From assembly GCA_002005505.1 (NCBI GenBank), contig KV908426.1, positions 277,137 to 341,136 on the forward strand: DNA of 64,000 bases. Reading direction: 5' to 3'. A model generated the notes under the pieces. The model was not told the DNA's origin, did no database searches, and saw nothing but the letters and a program-made list of their open reading frames with translations. Source of the stretch: Botryococcus braunii (taxonomy: Eukaryota > Chlorophyta > Trebouxiophyceae). The position numbers and the translations under genes are program-made. Shown here in pieces: positions 20,958 to 31,178 of the stretch; positions within the stretch are counted from its first letter, which is position 1; the number at the start of each line of letters is the position of its first letter.

Positions 20958-23900
20958 TCACAGAAACTTGGCCAGTCCCAGTGAGTTACGATGTCCCAGA
21001 AACACTTGTCTAACTAGTGGTTTGGTAAAAATGTCAGCCACATTTCTAGCAGATTGAATGTACTTGAATTCAACCTGCCCCTTTGCAATAGCTTCACGTG
21101 CGAAATGACAGCTAATTGCAATATGCTTTGTGTGTTTGGAGTACACCGGATTCCTCAGGTGGTTTATACACCCTTGGTTGTCACAATGAATCTTCACTAT
21201 CCACGGTAACACTCCAATTTCCTCCAGGAAACCTCTCAGCCAATTTGCTTCCTTCACAACAGCACTTGCTGCCATGAATTCAGCCTCCACTGTTGAAGTG
21301 GCAACAGCAGATTGCTTTTTACTTCCCCACACTACTGCTCCTCCAAACACAGTGAGGACAAAGCCAGTGGTAGAGAAGCGATGATCCTGATCACCTCCAT
21401 AGTCGGCATCCACATAGCCTTCTAGCTCTATCTCCCCCCCTCCGAGAGTTAGAACCAAATCTCGGGTTCCTTTCAGATACTTCAACACACGGATGGCTTC
21501 ATTCCAATGTGCTGTGGTGGGAGATATGCGATAACGAGACAATACACCTACTGCCTGAGCTATATCGGGACGTGTGGTGTTGGCTATATACAGAAGAGAC
21601 CCTACTAACTCACAGTAACGGTGACCTGGAGGTAGTGGACTGCCAGCACCAATGCTGTCGCTCCCATCTCTCGGTGCAGGCCTTTGGGACATTACGAAAT
21701 CTTTTGTCATGGGAGTATCAGGTCCCACTGACTCAAGATCCAAGCCAAATTTCTCTACAAGTGCATCGATTTTAGGGATGCAACTCAGGGTGATCAGCCC
21801 TTTATCTCTATCTCTCATCACTTGACATCCCAAGAAATCCTTCACTTCCCCAAGATCATGGATGGTGAATTCTTTCTTGAGAAGTCCCTTCACTCTCTCG
21901 ATTTCTGACATGCCCTTGGAAACTATCAGAAGATCATCAACATAGATCAGCACATAGGACTTTCCTCCATCAGTAGAGCATCTCACATACACTCCCGCAT
22001 CACTCTTGCACACCTCATACCCCATGACTTCAAGTTTGTCATTCAGGGTTTTGTGCCAGGCACGTGGAGCCTGCTTCAGGCCATACAACGCCTTTCTCAA
22101 TCGGCACACAATATTCTTATCACCATTCTCAAAGCCAGGAGGTTGCGTTACATATACTTCCTCCTCGAGCTCACCATTCAGAAAGGCGGTCTTAACGTCC
22201 ACCTGATGAATTTCACAGCCCTCTCTTGCAGCAACAGCAAGCAGAGCTCTTCTAGCTCCATAGCTACTAGTAGGAGCAAAGACCTCCATCACATCCACTC
22301 CAGGGATTTGTCTGCATCCCTGTGCCACTAATCTGGCCTTGAATCTCACAACATTGCCATGTGCATCCATTTTCACTGAAAATATCCAGTGAACTGGAAT
22401 AACCTTATGTCCACGAGGTCTCGGAACATACTCCATGACCTCATGAGTATCTAGAGAATTTTGCTCTTCCTGCATAGCTGCCTTCCAGTATTCCCACTGG
22501 GGAGACATCTGTGCTTCTCTCAAATTAGAGGGAACGTGAATTTTCCCAAATCTGACACCTGTGTGCTTTTCCTCTGAATTGCCTGATTTTCTCTCACTTT
22601 GTCCAGAACCCACTACTCTTCCACTGACACTCGCTGAGTTACACATCACAGGCTCTCCAGTAGAAGTAGAATGCTCTCTCATAGCACGCTCTCGCTTGGA
22701 CTCACACTTGGCTTTGCACAAGTTACTCTGCTCATCCCTCACATCATCCTCCCATGCACAGGTACCTCTCGGACAGTCTTTGTAATTTGGAATCCCTTCA
22801 CATTGTCCAGACTTCCGATTCACCTCCTCAGACACACTCTGACATGCCTGCAAGAGTTCAGACTCTTCAGGTCTCTCACAAGCAACATCGGGATATGGCA
22901 GAGTGTCTGCATACTTCCCCTGATTTATGTGATCCACATGCCTCTCAGACCGACTGCATGTCACTGTTGGGAGTGACCTCACATCTCTGACATCACTCTC
23001 CCAGGCACAGGTACCTCTCAGTGAGCACTTGTAATTTGGTCTGTCTCCACAATGTCTGTGCTCCTGATTCACCTCCTCCTCTCGTCCCTTACATGGAGTC
23101 AAGGATGCAGATCCTGTCTCCCGCTCACAATCATGTTTGGCTGGTGCAGAGAAAGCATATGATGCTTCCTCTGACCGGTGGCTGCCACCACAGTCCCGTC
23201 CAGGAGTGCTCTGACTGGACGGGTTGCCAGAAGAACTCTGCATGGTCACATCTCTTACATTTCTCTCAGTCACTGAACAAGACCCACCCATACTGCTCAG
23301 CTCCCCGGGACCATTTGCAGCTTTGCATGTAGCTGCCCCCCTCACTGCACTCACATGCAATTCATGCCCCTCATGTGAATCACCCTCTAGCTGCACTTCC
23401 CCTGGTCCCTGTGACAGAGAGTCACATTCAGTCAACCCCTCTCGCTCTCTGCTCTCTCCCTTCTCCTGTGGCAGCAGGAGGTCTTTGGCGGCAGTGCGTT
23501 GTTCGTGTCGTTGAGCCCGGGTCAGGCCATCCAATTGGTGGTTGCGGCAATCAGACCTAGTTGGTCTGAGGACCTCCTGGGCTCGCTCCATCTGCGGTCG
23601 AAGGTGGGAGTCCTGTCTCACTCCTCTGGCTAAGTCCTGTACTGCCTCCAGGGTTTGATCCATCTCCACTGGGTCACACAGTCTTCTGGATTCAGGCTCG
23701 GGCTCAGCCTCACTGGGGGGTCCTGTGACAGGCTGTGTGGGGAGGTTGCTGGAGGCTGGCAGGTACTCAGGCTCACTGTGTGGGTCATCAAGATCTGTCT
23801 CAAGGCTGATGTTGGTTGTGCCAGGGGAGGTGCCGGGAAAGACTGGGGGAGTGTCACTTGCAGAGGGCTCAGGACACAGAAACTCTGTAGACTGTGTTGA

Positions 23901-26360
23901 GGAAACGCTCATGCCAACCCGAGAGGCTCCCCTGAGGTGCTCCACGAAAACCACATCTCTGCTCTCCTTCCAGATACCCCCTCCCACATAGATCCGATAG
24001 GCTTTGGAGGAGGCTGAGTAACCAGTAAGCATCCCTGGCACAGTTTTAGGGGAAAACACAGAGCGCTGGACATCAGGAATGTGCACAAAGGCCAAGCAAC
24101 CCCAGGTACGCAGTGGGGTTACATTTGGTTTGTAGCCAAAAAATAATTCTGATGGCGTGCGGTCCCTCCCGGTACTGGGACCCATGTTCAGTAGGGTGCA
24201 TGCAGTTTCCAGGGCCTCCTTCCACAACGTTGGACTGGCAGCTGCAAAAGCCAGAAGAGTCCTGGTACGTTCCTTGAGGGTGCGATTGGCTCTTTCAGCC
24301 GCTCCATTCTGTTGCGGGGTGTAAGGAGCTGAGGTCTCCAATTTAGTCCCCTGGGATGCACAAAATTCTTTGAACGTGGCATTCAGAAATTCAGTTCCAC
24401 GGTCACACCGGACACACTTCACTTTGGTTTTCTTCTGGGTCTGCCAGTATAGAATGAGGTCCCTCACAGCAGCACTGATGGCATCTTTGGACTTCACAGG
24501 CAGGACCGCCTTTAACTGAGATGACTCATCCAAAGCAGTCACCCAGTAACGTTCACCAGTTACTGCAGCAGGAAAAATGGGGCCCACAGTGTCAATATGT
24601 ACTCTGTCAAGTGGTTCAACAGCTGGTCTACTGCTTATTCCAAATGGAGGCCGAGACGTCTTTCCCTCAATACATGCTTCACAGTAGACTGGACAATTGG
24701 AGCAGGGACATAGGGATGTATCAAGTCCCGAGACCAGGTCCTCATTGGTTAGGCGCTGCATCCATGTTTCACCTGGATGTCCCATTCTGCTATGCCAGAG
24801 GTATCGTCTGGCACAGTTGTGTGAGTTTTGGGTGGGGGTTTTGGACTTCACAGCAGCTGAAATTCTTCTGTGGTTAACACTGGGACTCAGAGCTACAACT
24901 TGATGAATATAAAATAGCCCTTTCTCTGCACTGATCCGAGACCTCCAGCTGTTTGGACCACAGACTTCAGTGAACGCTCCAACATCATCTGTGCGAAAGA
25001 CTGCCCCATCCCGCAATGCTGCAGATACTGACAGTATGTTTGAGGTTGCAGAAGGAACACACTGAACATGATGTATCCACAGGGGAACTCCCACTCGACT
25101 GAGGATGCAGACAGAGCCTGATGCTACAATTCCTCCAGTGGCATCTGAAGTGGCCAGATGTAATGGGATGGGTTTGGCATGCACAGTTGGATTATGTAGT
25201 AGGGTCACATCATTCACCAGATGTACAGATGCTCCACTGTCCACCAGCCAGGATTGCAGAGACGAATTTCTGACAGGAGTCTTCAGGATGTTGAGGGAAA
25301 TTATGTATGGCATACCTCCAGGTGGTGGAGGTGGGGGAGCTGGGGGTTGGAACCATGCCGGAAAGGCATCCAGTCCAGGGTGCGCCAGCTGGGCTGCAGG
25401 AGGGTGTGGGCCACCCATATGTGGAGGTCCCTGTGGCCACATTCCCTGCAATTGTTGGACCGCTGCCACTACGTTCCGTTGGGTCTCCTCGTCCCGCTTC
25501 CTCTTTCGACAGTCCCTCCAGTAATGCCCCTTCTTATTGCAGTAGTTGCAGATGCCCTTAGTCTCGGACTTGGCCTCAGAGACAGTTGGTTGGGCCTGCT
25601 GATGGACTGCACTGGCAGCTGGTGGGGTATTGGCTCCACTGGAGCCTTGTCCAAGAGCCAAAACCCTTGGTTGGCGAGGAGCATATTCATCAAAACCCAC
25701 TGCAGCTGCTGTGTTGCGCAGAAGTCCAGCCAGCTTCTCCAGGGGTTGTGCTGCAGCAGTTGTGATCATTCCTGGCTCTTTAGCTGCATCAGGCAAGCCC
25801 TGCACAATCTGGGTTGCAACGTGTGCATCCAGTAGAGCATGGTTGTTCCTGTCAAGGCATGCCTTCAGGTTGATCATTCTGTTGACATATTGCGAAATCG
25901 TCTCGTCATGTTTCATTCCCTGGCTCATTTCTTGGAGCCAATCTGCATTGGCCTCGATATTATATCCACCAATAAACTTTCTGCAGATGAACTCATATGC
26001 ATCATAAGCAGAGGGCAGATTAGACAGAGGTCCCAGCCATTCCTCTGGGACTGACTCATAAATCAGTAACATTGCGGCTGCGTCATGTGCTGTACCAGGC
26101 ATAGCCTCCAGGATGGCAGGCAAAGACCCTTTTGACTCATTTGCTGCCAAAAATGCATTCTTCCAAACAATAATATTTGTCCCCCGTTCCTTCAGTTTTA
26201 TGTGTACCTTGACATTTGTTGGGATAATCTTGGGCAGCTCATCTCCGCTGCCTCTTGAGGTGCTGGGAGTACACGGTTCTCTGATGGGTGTGGATGAGGC
26301 TGGTTCACTGCTTGACGTTGATGCTCCACTAGCTGATGATCCTTTCTTCTTGGAAGTCAT
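20958..26360 (-). CDS. Copia Gag-Pol polyprotein of element C (intact)
   Basis: A single frame of 1,800 codons starts at the ATG at 26,360. It holds a Gag capsid-like region, a CCHC knuckle (C271, C274, H279, C284), an aspartic protease with DSGAS at D374, the GAG-pre-integrase zinc region (LWHSRMGHP), an integrase core beginning with D590, a very long polar linker, reverse transcriptase with YVDD at 1,473-1,476, and RNase H with DADYGGD. The linker contains an internal repeat built on GTCAWE-DDVRDE/GTCAWE-SDVRDV units and the short motif AKCESKRE. No frameshift or stop is seen. Its ATG overlaps the stop of an upstream ORF in the arrangement ATGA. Confidence 0.97.
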   Translation of the reverse strand: MTSKKKGSSASGASTSSSEPASSTPIREPCTPSTSRGSGDELPKIIPTNVKVHIKLKERGTNIIVWKNAFLAANESKGSLPAILEAMPGTAHDAAAMLLIYESVPEEWLGPLSNLPSAYDAYEFICRKFIGGYNIEANADWLQEMSQGMKHDETISQYVNRMINLKACLDRNNHALLDAHVATQIVQGLPDAAKEPGMITTAAAQPLEKLAGLLRNTAAAVGFDEYAPRQPRVLALGQGSSGANTPPAASAVHQQAQPTVSEAKSETKGICNYCNKKGHYWRDCRKRKRDEETQRNVVAAVQQLQGMWPQGPPHMGGPHPPAAQLAHPGLDAFPAWFQPPAPPPPPPGGMPYIISLNILKTPVRNSSLQSWLVDSGASVHLVNDVTLLHNPTVHAKPIPLHLATSDATGGIVASGSVCILSRVGVPLWIHHVQCVPSATSNILSVSAALRDGAVFRTDDVGAFTEVCGPNSWRSRISAEKGLFYIHQVVALSPSVNHRRISAAVKSKTPTQNSHNCARRYLWHSRMGHPGETWMQRLTNEDLVSGLDTSLCPCSNCPVYCEACIEGKTSRPPFGISSRPAVEPLDRVHIDTVGPIFPAAVTGERYWVTALDESSQLKAVLPVKSKDAISAAVRDLILYWQTQKKTKVKCVRCDRGTEFLNATFKEFCASQGTKLETSAPYTPQQNGAAERANRTLKERTRTLLAFAAASPTLWKEALETACTLLNMGPSTGRDRTPSELFFGYKPNVTPLRTWGCLAFVHIPDVQRSVFSPKTVPGMLTGYSASSKAYRIYVGGGIWKESRDVVFVEHLRGASRVGMSVSSTQSTEFLCPEPSASDTPPVFPGTSPGTTNISLETDLDDPHSEPEYLPASSNLPTQPVTGPPSEAEPEPESRRLCDPVEMDQTLEAVQDLARGVRQDSHLRPQMERAQEVLRPTRSDCRNHQLDGLTRAQRHEQRTAAKDLLLPQEKGESREREGLTECDSLSQGPGEVQLEGDSHEGHELHVSAVRGAATCKAANGPGELSSMGGSCSVTERNVRDVTMQSSSGNPSSQSTPGRDCGGSHRSEEASYAFSAPAKHDCERETGSASLTPCKGREEEVNQEHRHCGDRPNYKCSLRGTCAWESDVRDVRSLPTVTCSRSERHVDHINQGKYADTLPYPDVACERPEESELLQACQSVSEEVNRKSGQCEGIPNYKDCPRGTCAWEDDVRDEQSNLCKAKCESKRERAMREHSTSTGEPVMCNSASVSGRVVGSGQSERKSGNSEEKHTGVRFGKIHVPSNLREAQMSPQWEYWKAAMQEEQNSLDTHEVMEYVPRPRGHKVIPVHWIFSVKMDAHGNVVRFKARLVAQGCRQIPGVDVMEVFAPTSSYGARRALLAVAAREGCEIHQVDVKTAFLNGELEEEVYVTQPPGFENGDKNIVCRLRKALYGLKQAPRAWHKTLNDKLEVMGYEVCKSDAGVYVRCSTDGGKSYVLIYVDDLLIVSKGMSEIERVKGLLKKEFTIHDLGEVKDFLGCQVMRDRDKGLITLSCIPKIDALVEKFGLDLESVGPDTPMTKDFVMSQRPAPRDGSDSIGAGSPLPPGHRYCELVGSLLYIANTTRPDIAQAVGVLSRYRISPTTAHWNEAIRVLKYLKGTRDLVLTLGGGEIELEGYVDADYGGDQDHRFSTTGFVLTVFGGAVVWGSKKQSAVATSTVEAEFMAASAVVKEANWLRGFLEEIGVLPWIVKIHCDNQGCINHLRNPVYSKHTKHIAISCHFAREAIAKGQVEFKYIQSARNVADIFTKPLVRQVFLGHRNSLGLAKFL

Positions 26361-26629
26361 AATTCCCCAGTTGTCTTATAACTCCAGTACTCGCAAGGTA
26401 GCAGCAAGATCTTACTTCTGAACCAGGTGGGTTGAGCTAACGGACAGCCAACGTGAAGGTGAAAGATGTAGTCTTTGACGATAAAGGCTCTCTCGTCAGG
26501 ATTGCGGTCTCCACGTTGTCCTCCTTCTCTGATTAGTTCGTTGTATGACGGAGGTCCTGATCTCAAGCGCGCTGGAACGTTGAGGTTGGTGGTCTTCCTG
26601 GCTGTTTGCTTTGTCCGCTTCTTCGCCAT
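26357..26629 (-). CDS. Leader ORF of element C with a histone H3 tail-like N terminus
   Basis: A 90-codon frame lies between the primer site and gag. It starts MAKKRTKQTARKTT, and RTKQTARK is identical to residues 2-9 of histone H3, spanning both Lys4 and Lys9. The rest (a charged middle, then an aromatic C-terminal part) shows no further likeness to H3 or any family I know. Its stop codon overlaps the Gag start as ATGA, an arrangement that would suit termination-reinitiation. Whether it is translated is unknown. Chance likeness of a basic peptide is possible, but eight consecutive matches are unlikely. Confidence 0.5.
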   Translation of the reverse strand: MAKKRTKQTARKTTNLNVPARLRSGPPSYNELIREGGQRGDRNPDERAFIVKDYIFHLHVGCPLAQPTWFRSKILLLPCEYWSYKTTGEL

Positions 26630-26681
26630 TCACAGTCTAGTGAGCTCCGATTTAGGCGCCACCCACTCTCAGCATCCGAGC

Positions 26682-26697
26682 CCGTGGGCCCATAACC
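26682..26697 (-). promoter_or_regulatory. Primer-binding site of element C
   Basis: On the - strand the site reads GGTTATGGGCCCACGG directly after the LTR end ATATTTCA. It matches the initiator tRNA-Met anticodon arm as in A, B and D. The LTR end of this family lacks the complementary GCCCATAACC, so no hairpin forms. Confidence 0.8.
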
Positions 26698-27388
26698 TGA
26701 AATATTCTGGGCTTGGCGTATCCTGCATGGTGGCGGCACGGAGGGTGTTAGACGATGTCCTCCTACTTGTGCGTTGTTAAGTAGGCACGGACATATACAA
26801 GTCAAGGACTGGTTAGCAACTGATTGATAGACACCCGGAGTGCCACTATAGTTCCAACCAAGTCTTACAATATCTCTCATCTCTCCTAACAAGGTGACGC
26901 AGTTCAAACACGCCTAACCTGCTCTCACCCAGGTCGTGTTCATTACTTTGTCCGATGAGCTAAACTCAACTCTATATGTCTAACATGTTCTAACAATGTT
27001 CATCTGAGTGCTAAATCCAGGAATACAATAAGGATTAAGTCACCTGCATGGTGGCGGCACGGAGGGTGTTAGACGATGTCCTCCTACTTGTGCGTTGTTA
27101 AGTAGGCACGGACATATACAAGTCAAGGACTGGTTAGCAACTGATTGATAGACACCCGGAGTGCCACTATAGTTCCAACCAAGTGCCTTCCCTATCCGTG
27201 CTTGCCCCATATGCCTCCTTTCTACAAACGTGTCTGTAACTTGCGTTATGATAGTCTTCGTTCAAATGCATGTATTGCCTGGCAGAACTCAGGGTTCTGC
27301 CTCTCTTTCCTAATTGGTATTGTCTTCATACGGAGACTTGCCATTATTACTCCTCTGAGGGAAAGGCATAAAATTAATTAACACAACA
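26698..27388 (-). repeat. 5' LTR of element C (691 bp)
   Basis: The LTR holds a 141-bp direct repeat: copy 1 at 27,044-27,184 and copy 2 at 26,723-26,863 (both read on the - strand). Copy 1 ends CCATGCAG and is followed by GTGACT. Copy 2 ends with the same CCATGCAG and continues into the last 25 bp of the LTR. Confidence 0.95.
26723..27043 (-). other. Putative intron inside LTR C, containing repeat copy 2
   Basis: The 321-bp interval begins GTGACT and ends ATGCAG on the - strand. Removing it joins repeat copy 1 to the LTR end and reproduces the junction found at copy 2. The position of donor and acceptor relative to the repeat is the same as in LTRs A, B and D, although the sequences are unrelated. 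Confidence 0.65.
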
Positions 27389-27393
27389 AGTTC

Positions 27394-30300
27394 GAACCTG
27401 CTTTTGGGCCTACAAACAAGGCCGATGTCCCTTCTGATAAAAGTGGATTGAATCACCCCATTTGTCAACACCTTCGTGCTGAGTTCAGTGATGTCTTTTT
27501 TGAGAAATTAGAAGGCCTACTCCCTGATAGACATCTGTTCCACACTATCCCATTGTATAGTGAACATGTTCCTCCATCCCGACCTGGTTACCGTTTAGCT
27601 TTGCCTGAGTTGCAAGAAGCACAGAAACAGGTTGCTGAACTTCTTGAGCAGGGATTGATTCAGCCAAATTGCAGTCCGTTTAGCAACCCTGTTCTGTTTG
27701 TGAAGATAAAGGATGACACATTGCGTATGGTTATCGATTATCCTGCGTTAAACCGCATTACTGTTCCTGATCGTTATCCTCTCCCGCGGATTGATGAGTT
27801 GCTTGATAAACTGCAAGGTGCTGTGTTCTTTACAAGTCTTGATTTACTCTCTGGCTATCATCAAATTCGCTTGCAAGAGGAAGATGTTCCCAAAACTGCT
27901 TTCCGTGTCCCTTTTGGCCATTATGAGTTCAAAGTCCTACCCTTCGGTTCGACAAATGACCCCGCTACCTTTCATCGTATGATGAATCGCGTATTCCATG
28001 ACTTTGTGGCTGAAGGCTTTGTGGTAGTGTACCTTGATGATGTTTTGATCTTCTCTAAAACCGAAGAAGAGCATAAAGAGCATTTGCTGAAAGTTTTCGA
28101 GTGCCTACGTGAAGATAAAGTGTTTGTGAAGCTAAAGAAGTGTTCTTTTTGTCAGCCTGAACTAAGCTATCTTGGCTTTATTGTGGGGAAACATGGAATC
28201 AAGATTGATCCGGATAAAGTCGCAGCTATGATGAAGTGGGTCGTACCGGCGGCTGCCACTGAGGTACGACAGTTTTTGGGCCTCTGCAATTTTTCGCGGA
28301 AATTTGTACAAGGGTATAGTCAACTTGCTGCCCCGTTGAATCACTTATTGCGAAAAGGTGTGCCTTGGCTGTGGACTGATGCATGCCAAAAAGCTTTTGA
28401 TGGGTTGAAGTGGGCCATCACAAATGCCCCAGTGTTGGCAATCCCTGATCTCTCCCCGAATGCTCCTAAGTTTCGGATCGTGTGTGATGTCTCAAAGAAT
28501 GGTGTTGGTGCTGTGCTTGAGCAAAATGGACGTCCATGTGCCTATATGAGCCGGAACTTTTCTGATGCTGAGAGAAATTATCATGTCACCGAGCAAGAGT
28601 TGGCTGCTGTGTGTATGTATGGCATTGACTGATTGGCGATGTTATCTCCTTGGGAAACCCTTTGAAATGGTCACTGATCATGCAGCAAACACGTTTTTGC
28701 CGTCCCAATCGGTTTTGAGCCCTCGGCAAGCCAGGTGGTCGGAGTTGCTCCGGATGTACTCTATAGAGTGGAAGTATGAGCCCGGTTGTACTAATGTTGC
28801 GGACCCTTTGAGTAGGAATCCAGCGTTCATAGTTAGTCCTTTGGTCCTCCTAGGGGCTCTGTTCAGCTTAGGGCCGCAATGGGGGGGCATAGGACATCGT
28901 ATTAGGTGTGCTGTACTTACGCGCAGGGGGGCGCGTTCCACTGGAGGCGGTACTGCCCCTCCATTAGGTGGGGTGGTCCCTGGAGCAGCAAGTGACTCGG
29001 GCGACGCGTGCCCGGATGGGTTCACCATATGGTGCCCCGAGGGGGAAGACTGGTTGCACCGCATACGGACCGCATATGAGAAGGATCATCTTCTAAGGGA
29101 TGGGCGTAAAAGACAAAGAGCGAAGTTGGTCGCGAAAGATGGTTACTGGTTCCGTGGAAAAGCAATGTGTGTGCCCGAAATGGCAGGTGGTAAAGATAAA
29201 GAGCTCAAAGAAGCCATTCTCAAAGAAAACCATGAAGTGCCACAGGCAGGCCATGTGGGCCGGACTAAAATGTTGGAGAAAATACAATGGTATGTTTGGT
29301 GGCCGAAGCTGAGGGAAGGTGTTGAACATTTTCTTCGCGTTTGTGATGCATGCCAGCGCAACAAGGTGGATACCTCACTGCCAGCTAGTCTGCTGCAGCC
29401 TCTTCCAACTCCTTCACGAAGGTGGGAAAGCATCTCTATGGATTTTATTACTGACTTACCCAAAACGGTGAACGGGAATGATGCTATCCTTGTGGTTGTG
29501 GACAGACTGTCTAAATATGCGCACTTCATCCCAACAACTGATCAGCTTTCTGCTGAAGGTCTTGCTGATGTGTTTGTGGATCGTGTGTTTAAGCTGCACT
29601 GTATGCCTAAAGGGTGTTGACTGATCGCGGAACGGTGTTCACGAGTGCCTTCACTAAAGCGTTGTTTAAAATTTTGGGCACGAGGTCTGTCTTTTCAACG
29701 GCTTATCAACCACTGGCTGATGGACAAACTGAGCGTGTGAATCGCATTGTGGAAGACATGTTGAGGCATTATGTTAGTCCTACCCAACATGATTGGGATG
29801 TGCATGTGCCAGCCGCGGAATTTGCTTACAACAATGCTTATCAAGAATTCGTTCGCACAACTCCCTTCCGGTTGGTGTATGGGGAGGATCCTATTGAGCC
29901 GTTTGCAGTGATATCTGGAACCACTTTCCCGTTGGCTAAAAGGTGCAAGATTTGCTATAAAGGTGCAAGATGATCTTGCGCTATTGAAGCGCAACCTGAT
30001 TGAAGCACAGGATAGGCAGCGCACCTATGCTAATCAGGGGCGGAGACATGTTGAGTATGAAGTTGGGGAAGAGGTAATATTGTCCACTAAGAATATTCGT
30101 TGGAAGCACCGGGGCACCAAGAAGTTTTTGCCTCGTTTCATTGGGCCATTCAAGATTTTGGCTAGAATTGGCGCTGTTGCATATAGGCTGGAGTTGCCTG
30201 ATGAGTACACCATTCACAATGTGTTTCATGTGTCGCTGTTGAAGCCATATCATAAGGGTGTCAATGTGGCGCCCGCACCTCCGCCAGATTGGATTGATGG

Positions 30301-30660
30301 TGATTGGGAATACGAGGTGGAGTGTGCAATACGAAAAAATACTTGATAAAATGGAAAGGCTACGGGCCTGAGCGTAACTCATGGGAACCAGAAGCAGGAT
30401 TAATAGAACATGCCCAAGAGGTTGTCCAGGAGTACTGGGCTGGTCGCGCTCTCAATGAGAGGTGGGAACAAGGAAGCGCACGAAAGGTGTCGCGGCTGCA
30501 GGCACCGGTACTACGAAGCGAACTAATGAGCATGCCTCAGCAACTAAGAATACTGCGCCTAAGAAGAGGCGGACTTAGACATGGAGAGGCGATCTTTTCC
30601 TTCACTTGTTTGTTGCGGGTACAGCGTGGCTGCCCGCCGGGGGGAGGGAGAAGGGCTTAG
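27394..30660 (+). pseudogene. Gypsy/chromovirus element E: reverse transcriptase, RNase H, integrase, chromodomain
   Basis: This Ty3/gypsy Pol has reverse transcriptase with YLDDVLIF, RNase H, an HHCC integrase zinc finger (about 29,230-29,370), an integrase core with LTDRGTVFTS and DGQTERVNR, and a C-terminal chromodomain with KYLIKWKGY. The frame is broken by a 4-bp TATG duplication near 28,612, a one-base loss near 29,613, a short duplication of AAGGTGCAAGAT near 29,940-29,975, and a shift just before the chromodomain near 30,330. Chromodomains in this group read methylated histone H3 and steer integration to heterochromatin. This copy is dead and is also split by element C. Confidence 0.93.
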
Positions 30661-31178
30661 TTGCTCCCCGCGTGTCACCCCGTTGTTATACAAGTGGGAA
30701 GTGCAGTACGGTGAGCTGTATCGCGCACGCATGATTTAAGTGTAGATCATCGATCCACTTTGAAGCCCGCCATGGCAATTTAAAGCAATGAATAACGATG
30801 ATGAACAAAGCTCACTGACGTACCCTGGCGTACCTCACCATTGGAGGCTCAACAAACTTGTCGCCAAAGCTATCTGTGTAAAGAATATTGTTGCTTGAGT
30901 GTAGACTACATGTACACTGGTTGTAGAACTCTTACCTTATAGAGTCTTGCTCGTGATGACTGCTCTGATCTCAGCGAGGACGCTCCCATGTAGGGGAGGG
31001 GGAAGTTGTAACGGCAGGAAGCTGCCAGGTCCTGAAATGTCTAGGATTCCGGGTCTAGAACGTGGCTCGCGTCTTGGCGTCGAAGGAAGTCCCGGTGCTG
31101 GCCGGCTTGTAACAGATTCCGCTGAAGGCTCTAATCTGACTGGTGTGTCATCGTTCTCTCTCTTCCTTTGCCATCTCA
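30661..31178 (+). other. 3' flank of element E with possible LTR start
   Basis: No gene is seen. A purine tract GGGGAGGGGGAAG followed by TTGTAACGG at about 31,003-31,023 looks like a polypurine tract against the start of a gypsy LTR (TGTAAC at 31,017). The candidate LTR is cut by the F remnant after about 160 bp. Confidence 0.4.

Larger units (their letters stand above)
20249..27388 (-). mobile_element. Copia element C, complete and nested in gypsy element E
   Basis: This is a 7,140-bp retrotransposon on the - strand. Its 691-bp LTRs (20,249-20,939 and 26,698-27,388) look identical by eye, and the target duplications AGTTC lie at 20,244-20,248 and 27,389-27,393. The primer site beside the right-hand LTR starts GGTTATGGGCCCACGG, the half-tRNA type. 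The purine tract lies at 20,940-20,950. It holds one intact 1,800-codon polyprotein and an upstream ORF that overlaps its start. Everything needed for activity appears to be present, and it looks like one of the youngest insertions here. Confidence 0.97.

Noticed and set aside
4078..26421. Long frames antisense to the copia polyproteins, for example 13,867-14,472 + and 25,221-25,835 +
   Set aside because: They are shadows of the coding strand and contain no motifs; the sense frames hold all catalytic residues.
26357..26629. A captured histone H3 gene
   Set aside because: Likeness stops after the tail residues; no histone fold follows. Kept as a possible mimic only.
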